Below the pieces are notes generated by a model, which saw only the letters and a list, made by a program, of their open reading frames with translations, made no database searches and was not told where the DNA came from. Below, piece by piece: positions 54,792-64,000 of a stretch of DNA of 64,000 nucleotides (within the stretch, counting starts at the first letter, position 1; each line of letters opens with the position of its first letter). The translations under genes and the position numbers were made by a program. Source of the DNA: Muscardinus avellanarius (lineage: Eukaryota; Chordata; Mammalia; Rodentia; Gliridae); assembly GCA_963383645.1 (NCBI GenBank), contig OY726565.1, positions 33,460,529-33,524,528 of the forward strand, in the 5' to 3' direction.

Positions 54792-54818
54792 GGGGAGGGG
54801 GGGCTTGGGGGGGCGGGG
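54792..54818 (+). promoter_or_regulatory. G-quadruplex-type motif upstream of the CpG island
   Basis: Four G runs of 4, 7, 7 and 4 bases separated by loops of 1, 3 and 1 nt. About 0.6 kb upstream of the inferred TTK start. The role is unknown; the motif itself is plain in the sequence. Confidence 0.6.
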
Positions 54819-54934
54819 ATCACTAGCAGCTTCCTAGTAACTTTCACTGCTAAGCTTTGAGTTTCAGAGCAATGGTTTCATCTGCAAAAGGAGAGGGATC
54901 TCTCTTGTAGCCGAATGACAAAACTCCTTCTCTG

Positions 54935-55078
54935 CGCCGGGCGTGGTGGCGCACACTTGTAATTCCAGCATTTGGGAGGCTGAGACAGGAGGCTTGCGGT
55001 TCGAGGACAGCCTCAGCCACTTAGGCTCTTTGCAACTCAGTAAGACCGTCTCTATTTCAAAATAAAGAATAAAAAACT
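54935..55078 (+). repeat. B1-ID SINE, ID half missing
   Basis: Sense copy GCCGGGCGTGGTGGCGCAC to AATAAAGAATAAAAAACT. Confidence 0.85.
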
Positions 55079-55439
55079 AACTGCAGCCGTCACTTCTTAA
55101 CTCTCAAGTGACACTCTCAGAACTGTATGGTCCCCAAGCCAGCATAAAATGCTTTCATCTCTTACCCGCGTTTTCTTGTATCTGCTGGCTACACATTCTT
55201 GCTTCAGCAAAGCAAAATGATTGTCCCATGGTTGACGAATTACTCACTACCTTTGCACATTTCTTTCTACCATTGCTTTGCTTGGAAGGAGTTTATTATG
55301 CCACCAATTCCTATTGATAGGGGGGCACTAATCTCAAAGTTTGCATTTTTTCTTAAATTATTACTGCCGAACAACCTCATTCTAACACTTCTGTACAGTC
55401 GCTCAGTTGGTGGCCTGCCCCGTCCTGTATCTTTAAATG

Positions 55440-55950
55440 CCATCTCTGTGTCCGTGACTCCCAAATTTATATCTCCAGCTGAGCACTCTCCTGAAATGCA
55501 CATTCAAATATCCATTGCCCACTAAGCATCCCCACTTAAATATCTCCTAGGCATCTGCAACTCAAAATGTCCAAAACTGAGCCTCTGTTCTACCTACTCA
55601 GACTGGTTCTTAAACATCTGGATGTGATGGAATGCTACTTCTCCCCACCTCCACTGCGACAGCTCAGTCCAAGTCACCTTCATCCATTACTTGACTAGTG
55701 GCCTTCTGGCTGGTCTCCTTGCATTTGCCCTGACCTCACCTTAGTTTATTCTAAACTAGATCGTGTTTAAGATCAAAATCCTCAGCTAAAAACCCATGTC
55801 CGATGTCTAGCTCAGAATAAAGACCCAAAGTCCCTACTGTGGTCTAGAGTTGTGTGTTCAATATGTCACCATGGCTACTGTACTGCAACTGAGGAACTAA
55901 ATTTTTATATTAACTAACCTTAATTAAATGAAAATTTAAAGATAAAACTG
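55440..55950 (+). repeat. Ancient interspersed repeat followed by a MER5-like piece
   Basis: CTCAAAATGTCCAAAACTGA, CTTGACTAGTGGCCTTCTGG and GAATAAAGACCCAAAGTCCC follow an old mammalian repeat whose name I cannot fix. The part after 55850 (GCAACTGAGGAACTAAATTT) is MER5-like. Confidence 0.45.
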
Positions 55951-55959
55951 ATATTTACG

Positions 55960-56355
55960 CTGGGCCTAGTGCCACACGCTTGTAATCCCAGTACTTGGGA
56001 GTCTGAGATAGGAGGATCATAGATTTGGGACCAGCCTCAGCTACTTAATAAGGACCTCTACAACTTAGTTAAGACCCTGTTTCAAAATAAAGAATAAAAA
56101 ATAGAGCTAGACGTGTAGCTTGAAGGTAGAATGCCCCTGGGTTCAATCTCCAGACCTGCGGAGGGGGTGGGGGGATCTGATAATTAAACCAGGCATGGTG
56201 GCACACACCTGTAATCCCAGTACTTGGGAGGCTGAGACAGGAGGATCCCGGGTTTGAGGCCAGCTTCAGCAACTGTTTAAAAATTTAAAGAAGGGTTGGA
56301 GTTTTAGCTCAGAGATAAAATACCCCTGGGTTCAATCCCTAGTACCACGGGGAAG
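55960..56355 (+). repeat. Two sense B1-ID SINEs (55960-56175 and 56190-56355)
   Basis: Both have the 7SL-like start and the ID end; the second lacks part of its middle. Confidence 0.8.
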
Positions 56356-56359
56356 GAGG

Positions 56360-57050
56360 TGGAAGTTCAACCTGATATTTAGTGTAGTTATTGGAAAACT
56401 TGTAAGCATACTTGTTATTTACATCTATATATGTTGTGAGATCTTTATTCAGATAAAGTATTTCCTATGAAGGTGTCGTTTGATATGTCCTGTAAGTATA
56501 AAGTACACACTGAATTTTGAAAGCTTAGTATTAGAAATGTAAACTATATTGACACATTTTAAATATTGGTTCTGGGCTAAGGTTATTTTTTGCTGTATTG
56601 AGTTAAATAAAATATATTATGAAAATTAATATCACCCTGTCATAGAGGAGACTAAGGAGATATGACATCTAAATGTATTGTGGTATCATGGATTGGATCC
56701 TTAAACAGAAAGTAGACGTTAATGGAAAAAACTGCTAAAATCCAAATAAAATCTGGGGCTAGTTAATAGTGATGTACCAGTGTTGGTTTCTTAGTTTTTG
56801 CCAAATGTACCACAGCAGTGTAAAATCTTAACAGCAAGGAAATTGAGTGAGAAGTATAGAGCCATCAATTGGATCATTGGTACTACCTTCATAATTCTTA
56901 TAATAAAAAATGATTCAAATAAAAGGTTTATGAAAATTTAATTTACCTATTTTTTGTTTTTAATATGACTAAGGAAACCTGAATATTATGTGACTCACAT
57001 TATATTTCCATTGAACTGTGATGAGACCTACAAATCCTGTAGTTTAAAAT
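56360..57050. other. Intergenic, nothing recognised
   Basis: AT-rich with no coding signal. Confidence 0.5.
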
Positions 57051-57054
57051 ATCT

Positions 57055-57215
57055 GACCAATTTATTTTCTTACTCTCTACTCCTTACTCTACCTATGGAG
57101 TATGTAAACTCCATAGGTGCACAGACTTTTGTCTGCTTGGTTCACCGCAGTCCCCTTAGTGCTTAGATTAGGCCTGGTACATTGTTGGCACTTGATAAAT
57201 GTTAGCTAAATAGGA
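57055..57215 (+). repeat. L2 3' end fragment
   Basis: TTTGTCTGCTTGGTTCACCG, GCCTGGTACATTGTTGGCAC and TTGATAAATGTTAGCTAAAT follow the L2 3' consensus. Confidence 0.7.
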
Positions 57216-57223
57216 ACATTTAG

Positions 57224-57450
57224 CCAGGCATGCTGGCGTAATCCCAGTATTTGTAATCCCAGTACTTGGGAGGCTAAGACAAGAGGATTGCAGTTTCAAA
57301 GCCAACCTAAGCAATTTAGTGAGGCTATCAACTTAACGAGACCTTGTTTCCAAATAAGAAATAAAACAGGTCTGAGGGTTTAGCCCAGAGGTAGAAGTAC
57401 CCTAGGTCCCATCCCTAATCCCATTAAATAAACAAATAAATAAATAAGAA
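57224..57450 (+). repeat. B1-ID chimeric SINE with (AAAT)n tail
   Basis: Sense copy with an internal duplication of the CCCAGTA region. Confidence 0.8.
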
Positions 57451-57454
57451 CATT

Positions 57455-58200
57455 ACAACTAGTGGGGGTATTTGAGGTCCTCTTTTCTTTAATAAATTGT
57501 TTTTGTTGAACTACCACAATTACTCTTTTGAATTAAAATCAGCTTCATCTGACAGTGAATAAACTTATTTAATTTCAGAGTCAATCCTTCCATAAAACAA
57601 TATAATTGACCAAAATATTATGGTTTTAAGATGGAAAGCTTCCCATTTTTGTCACAGAATTTTAAATCTAGACCACATAACTTTGTCATTGTTATATCAC
57701 TTTTCGCTAATCTCTATTTTCTGCCACCACAGCTGCCTTCGTTATTCATTTATTAAAGTCAGTTCACTAAGCCCCAAACTTTGATTTTAAAATGTTTTTT
57801 CTATGCTTGAATTTAGACTTCTCTGATAGAAATAATTTTTTCAAAATTATTATTGACATTTTTTTCAGTCTCTGTATATAGAAAGAGCCTTATTTAGGCT
57901 GACATTGATTAATGGAGGAGCTACATCCAAATATGTGTAAAAGTATGAATATAGCATGGTTAACCTGGACACTCATTTTTGGGGGGAGGGAAGAGGGCAC
58001 AAGCACAGTCTGAATGAATGTATGCCATTTTCAATATGTTTCACATAAAAATAAAAAATTAAAAATAAAAAGGGCCTAATCTAGCTAGGTAATTTATGAA
58101 ATTATTTTGGAGAAACTAAGCAGAATACTGAAAAAATTTACTAATTTTCAAAAAGTTACCAATATCCCAGAGACACTGTTGATAATCTCTGAAAAAGTCA
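57455..58200. other. Intergenic, nothing recognised
   Basis: AT-rich, no repeat that I can name. Confidence 0.45.
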
Positions 58201-58207
58201 TGATAAA

Positions 58208-58422
58208 ATCTAGCAATGCTGAGTCGGACATGGTGGCACATACTTGTAATCTCAGTACTTGGGAGTCTGAGACAGGAGGCCAGCCTCAGGTCCTTAGTTA
58301 GGTCCTCTGCAATTTAGTTAGACCCCGTTTCAAAATAAAAAATAAAATAGGGCTGGGGGTGTAGCTTGGAGGTAGAATGCCCCTGGGTTCAATCCCCAGT
58401 ATTGCAAAAAGAAAAAAAAATC
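58208..58422 (+). repeat. B1-ID chimeric SINE
   Basis: Sense copy. Confidence 0.85.
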
Positions 58423-58457
58423 AGCAATGATAGAATACCAGAAATGGACAAATGTTC

Positions 58458-58675
58458 CTTTTTTTTTTTTTTTTTTTTTTGGTGGTACTGGGGTTCCTGG
58501 AAGCCCTTCTACCTTCTACCTCCGGGCTACACTCCCAGACCTATTTTATATATATATATATATTTATTTGGAAACAGGGTCTCTTAAGCCAGCACAGCTG
58601 GCTTCGAACCTGTGCGATGCTCCGGTCTCTGCCTCCCAAGCGCAGGGATTACAAGCGTACACCACCACGCCCGGC
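58458..58675 (-). repeat. B1-ID chimeric SINE, GGTTCCTGGAA sub-family
   Basis: Antisense copy with a small (TA)n inside and a repeated CTACCTT. Confidence 0.85.
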
Positions 58676-58679
58676 CAAA

Positions 58680-59340
58680 TATTCCTTTTTAAAAAGATAT
58701 ATGAAAGCAATATATGTATACAATCTTGACTCTTGACATCGATTTTTAGCCCAATTCTGAAATAGATTATAGAATTATTTGGAAGCAAAGATCTCTAAGT
58801 ACCAACATAAATTTGTTAAGAATAGGGCATGTTGAATTAAGAATAGGGCATATTAAATTTTCATTTGATTATTGCTACATTTAGAAATGGAAAGACAAAA
58901 AATGTAGACTATCTTAACTTTGGCCAAAAAAAAAAAAGAAAGAAAGAAAGAAAGAAAGAAAGAAACGGATAAAGACTCTCTCATGCTCTTTTGTGGAAAA
59001 AAGAGGATAATGTCAGTTCCATGCTATGACTATAATCCTACAACTTGGCATCATTGTTTTCAAAGACCTCTTCCAATGAGAACTTCAGGTTGATCCCTGG
59101 TAAAATGCCTTAAGAGCTCTGCCTTGATCCTTTTTTGCTACTAATTGGAGCAAAAGAGACAAAATATTAGAATTAAAATGATAAGATTATCAATGTGAAA
59201 TTCATAAGGATGAATGTAAAACTGTACATTTATCTTTATAAAAATACAGTTCTCAAATACAGAGTTGAGAGTCCAACCAGAATGAAAAAATATGGTCCAG
59301 ATTTATTCTCTGGGAACAAACTACATAAAATCAATTAAAA
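58680..59340. other. Intergenic, nothing recognised
   Basis: Contains (GAAA)n at 58935-58966 and a 21-nt imperfect tandem repeat near 58816-58857; otherwise unassigned. Confidence 0.5.
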
Positions 59341-59344
59341 TAAT

Positions 59345-59555
59345 TTTTTTGTGATACTGGGGGTGGAACCCAGGGGCTTTTTCTACCTCCAGGCTATACT
59401 CTCAGACCTATTTTATACTTTATTTGGAAACAGGGTCTCACTAAGTTGCTGAGAGCCTCACTCAGTAGCTGAGACTGGCTTTGAACCTGTGCGATCCTCC
59501 TGTCTCAGCCTCCCAAGCGCTGGGAATACAAGTGTGCACTACCACATCTGGCTAA
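59345..59555 (-). repeat. B1-ID chimeric SINE
   Basis: Antisense copy ending CACTACCACATCTGGC. Confidence 0.85.
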
Positions 59556-60006
59556 AATAAATGAAAATAATTTTTTAAGCTTTAGGCATCAAAGAGTACA
59601 GAACAGCAATCCTTAATAGTAAAGGAAAAACAAGTACATCATAAGGTTATTCCCAAATTACTTCTTGGGAGAATTTCCAAGCTGCAGTGTAAAAAGAGGT
59701 AACCCAGGCATTGCCTGTTCTTGAGTTAAGGAAATGAAGCTGAGTCTAGAAGGGCCACGATACCTAAAGTTTACAGGACAGAGTACTAGAGAAAAAGCAG
59801 AACACAGGAAGAAATCTATAGAGGAGTCTCTTGAGCCTCTAGCTTGAGAACGGATAAACGCATGTGTCAAGAAACTACCTCAAAGGCCAGAATAAAATAA
59901 CAGCAAGGGGAATGGATGAAAGGGAATAACCCTTAGAGTTCCTAAGGGCAAAGAAGAGTTCATATTCGATGAACAACAGGTATAGACTCACAATGCCTCC
60001 TCCGTA

Positions 60007-60105
60007 CAGTTGTCCCTTGGGATCCACTGGGGGTGCGGGTTAATTCTGCACCCTTTGCAAAGTCTGTGGATGCTCAACCCCTTAATAGAACATTGTACAA
60101 TATTA
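60007..60105 (+). mobile_element. Tigger/MER-like DNA transposon fragment
   Basis: It begins TA then CAGTTGTCCCTTGGGATCCA, a typical Tigger-derived terminal repeat; GTGGATGCTCAACCCC follows. Confidence 0.5.
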
Positions 60106-60107
60106 CC

Positions 60108-60228
60108 AGTTCCACTGCACATATCTGTAATACCAGCTACTAAAGAGGCTGAAGCAGGAGGACCACAAATTGGAGGCCAGAATGAACAACTTAGTGAGAC
60201 CTTGTCTCAAACTAAGAGAATTTTTTTT
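60108..60228 (+). repeat. Old 7SL-derived SINE
   Basis: Sense, TCTGTAATACCAGCTACTAA to GAGACCTTGTCTCAAACTAA. Confidence 0.6.
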
Positions 60229-60444
60229 AAGAAAGGTTGAGTATCAACCATAAAGAAAAACAAAATTATGGCATTTGCAGGAAAATGGATGGAACTGGAG
60301 AACATCATGCTAAAGTGAGATCAGCCAGACTCAGAATATCAAGGGAAACATGGGTTCTCATATGTGGAAGCTAGAACAAAAAGAAACATACAAACAAAAC
60401 AAACAAACATAAAAACCAGGAAAGGGACCTTATAAAACGGAGGA

Positions 60445-60545
60445 GAGAGCCAGGCGGTAATCCCAGTACTTAGAGGCTGTGACAGGAGGATTGCAGTTCA
60501 CAGCCAGCCTCAGCTATGCCCTACGCAACTTAGTGAGACCCTGTT

Positions 60546-60588
<43 letters not shown>

Positions 60589-61086
60589 TTTTTGGTGGTA
60601 CTAGGGTGGAACCCAGAGGCTTCCTACCTCAGGGCTATACTCCCAGACCTTTTTTATATTTTATTTGGAAGCAGGGTCTCACTAAGTAGCTGAGGCTGGC
60701 TTTGAACCCATGCGATCCTCCTGTCTCAGCCTCCCAAGCGCGGGGATTACAAGTCTGCGCCACCACGCCCGGCTTGAGACCCTGTTTTAAAATAAGGAAT
60801 AAAAAATAGGGCTGGGCGCCGGGTGTGGTGGCGCACACTTGTAATCCCAGCATTCGGGAGGCTGAGACCGGAGGATCGTGGTTCACAGACAGCCTCAGCT
60901 ATTTAGTGAGGCCCTCTGCAACTCAGTGAGACCCGGTTTCAAAATAAAGAATAAAAAATAGGGCAGGGGGTGTAGCTCGGAGGTCGAATGCCCCTGGGTT
61001 CCATCCCCAGACCCGCAAAAAAAAAAAAAAAAAAATAGGGCTGGGGGTGTCGCTCAGAGGTAGAATGTTCCTGGGTTCAGTCCTCA

Positions 61087-61140
<54 letters not shown>
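60445..61140 (+). repeat. Three nested B1-ID SINEs
   Basis: An outer sense copy (starting about 60448, ending at 61087) contains an antisense copy (about 60544-60774) and a sense copy (about 60820-61035). The duplications GAGACCCTGTTTTA and AAAAAATAGGGCTGGG mark both insertions. (TTTA)n and (TA)n tracts are attached. Confidence 0.85.
61088..61136 (+). repeat. (TA)n microsatellite
   Basis: About 24 TA units at the SINE tail. Confidence 0.95.
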
Positions 61141-61141
<1 letters not shown>

Positions 61142-61317
61142 GGAGGAGAGAGACAGTTGTGGAAGAGGAGGATTGGGGGAAGGAGGAGGGGAAGGAAAGA
61201 GGAGGTTTGGGGAAGGAAACAGGTCAAATAATGTTCTGTGCACATACGAATGTATCACCATGAATGTCACTATGATGTACAATTACAATGAACCAATAAA
61301 AGATTTTTTAAGCTGCA

Positions 61318-61392
61318 TATGTGTGTAGTTTCGTAGTAGAATTCTTGCCTAGCATGTGTGAGGCCCTGGGTTCAGTTCCCAGTATCCCCCTA
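61318..61392 (+). repeat. ID element
   Basis: TTGCCTAGCATGTGTGAGGC then GGGTTCAGTTCCCAGTATCC, right behind the L1 end. Confidence 0.75.
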
Positions 61393-61584
61393 CCACACAT
61401 ACACAACTGGCATCATATTTGCATATAACCTATTCACAATCTCATCTATATCTTAAAAAACATCCAGGTTGCTTATAATACCTAATTAAATGAAAACGTG
61501 ATATCAGTAGTTGTTATACTCTATTATTTAGGGACTAATGATGAGATAAAAATACATGTTTAGTATAGTTCTGTGGGAGGAGGT

Positions 61585-61760
61585 GGTACTAGGTACTAGG
61601 GATTGAACCCAGAGATGTTCTACCACTGAGCCGCACCCCCAGCCCTTTATATTTTAAAACAGGGTCTCGCTAAGTTACCACCTGCTGGCCTCAAACTTGT
61701 GATCCTTCTATCTCAGCTCCCAAATGTGGGATTACATGCATGCACCATTATGCCCAGCAC
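61585..61760 (-). repeat. B1-ID chimeric SINE, shortened
   Basis: Antisense copy ending GCACCATTATGCCCAGC. Confidence 0.8.
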
Positions 61761-61764
61761 AGTT

Positions 61765-62190
61765 GCAATTTTTTAAAACATACTTTTGCTCTACAATTAG
61801 TTGAATCCATGGAACCAACAAGGCTCACTGTAATGAGCCAAAATTAGCCCTGGACTACAGCCTGCACTGATCCAGCTGACAAAGCTTAAGAGCAAACCTT
61901 AAAAGGGTCAGACCATTTCTATGTAATTTAATTATAAAGTTCAGGAATATTTATAGAAATATATTATATAATATCAATATAGCCTATATTAATATATTAC
62001 ATTAATTTTATAATGCTCAGAAATATTTATAGAAAGCTCAGGATTATTTACAGAAATACAAAAAATTCAGAAGGCCAAGTTCACAATGTTTGGTATCTAG
62101 TTGAAAAAATTGCCTCACATTCAGAACAAAAATATAACTCTAAATGGAGGGGAGGGAGGATCAGTCAATTCAGCAGAAATGGTAGAGATT
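61765..62190. other. Intergenic, nothing recognised
   Basis: AT-rich sequence leading up to the RPL3 insertion site. Confidence 0.5.
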
Positions 62191-62206
62191 GAAATTGTTT
62201 GACAAG
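62191..62206 (+). repeat. 5' target-site duplication of the RPL3 retrocopy
   Basis: GAAATTGTTTGACAAG matches the 3' copy at 63513-63528 at 14 of 16 positions. It lies exactly upstream of the pyrimidine start of the copied mRNA, and the TT|GAAA border suits L1 endonuclease cutting. Confidence 0.75.

Positions 62207-64000
<1,794 letters not shown>

Larger units (their letters stand above)
60250..61312 (+). mobile_element. L1 3' end, split by nested SINEs
   Basis: ATGGCATTTGCAGGAAAATG then GGAACTGGAGAACATCATGC before the SINEs. After them GAGAGACAGTTGTGGAAGAG to ACAATGAACCAATAAAAGAT gives the 3' UTR and poly(A) signal. Confidence 0.75.

Overview
This is a mammalian nuclear window with no prokaryotic or viral operon. 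It is packed with one SINE family: a 7SL-derived, B1-like left half joined to a tRNA-Ala-derived, ID-like right half. I associate that chimera (B1-dID/MEN type) with squirrel-family rodents, so my best guess is Sciuridae; this comes from memory of the SINE type and was not tested by alignment. About 80 copies, on both strands and often nested, fill most of the non-coding space. SINE ends are given to within a few bases. Old L1, L2, MIR, MER5/Tigger-like DNA transposon pieces, one probable LTR and many microsatellites make up the rest.

The one functional protein gene I can support is TTK (MPS1), the spindle-checkpoint kinase, on the minus strand. Non-coding exon 1 lies in a CpG island at about 54.1-54.17 kb, the start codon is in exon 2 at 52558-52560, and the stop is in exon 22 at 10570-10572. 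I placed all 21 coding exons by translation and by AG/GT borders. Their phases agree throughout, giving 2559 nt including the stop, or 852 residues (human TTK has 857). Kinase motifs are intact. The promoter has two CCAAT boxes, an E-box and a CHR-like TTTGAA next to the inferred start site, the layout of a G2/M cell-cycle gene.

Layout: 1-10.2 kb is repeat-rich DNA downstream of TTK. From 10.2 to 54.2 kb lies TTK with its 21 introns; the largest, introns 14 and 18, are each about 5.5 kb, and intron 17 carries a probable antisense LTR. From 54.2 to 62.2 kb is upstream intergenic DNA with the rest of the CpG island, a G-quadruplex motif, old repeats and a three-level SINE nest. From 62207 to 63512 is a full-length processed RPL3 retrocopy with target-site duplications, broken by an early stop codon. 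The last 0.5 kb is unassigned.

I found no unknown gene system. The observations most worth checking are the promoter layout, a microsatellite sitting on the exon 10 splice acceptor, a C17 tract beside the exon 3 donor, an open exon-like segment in intron 13, and the RPL3 retrocopy.
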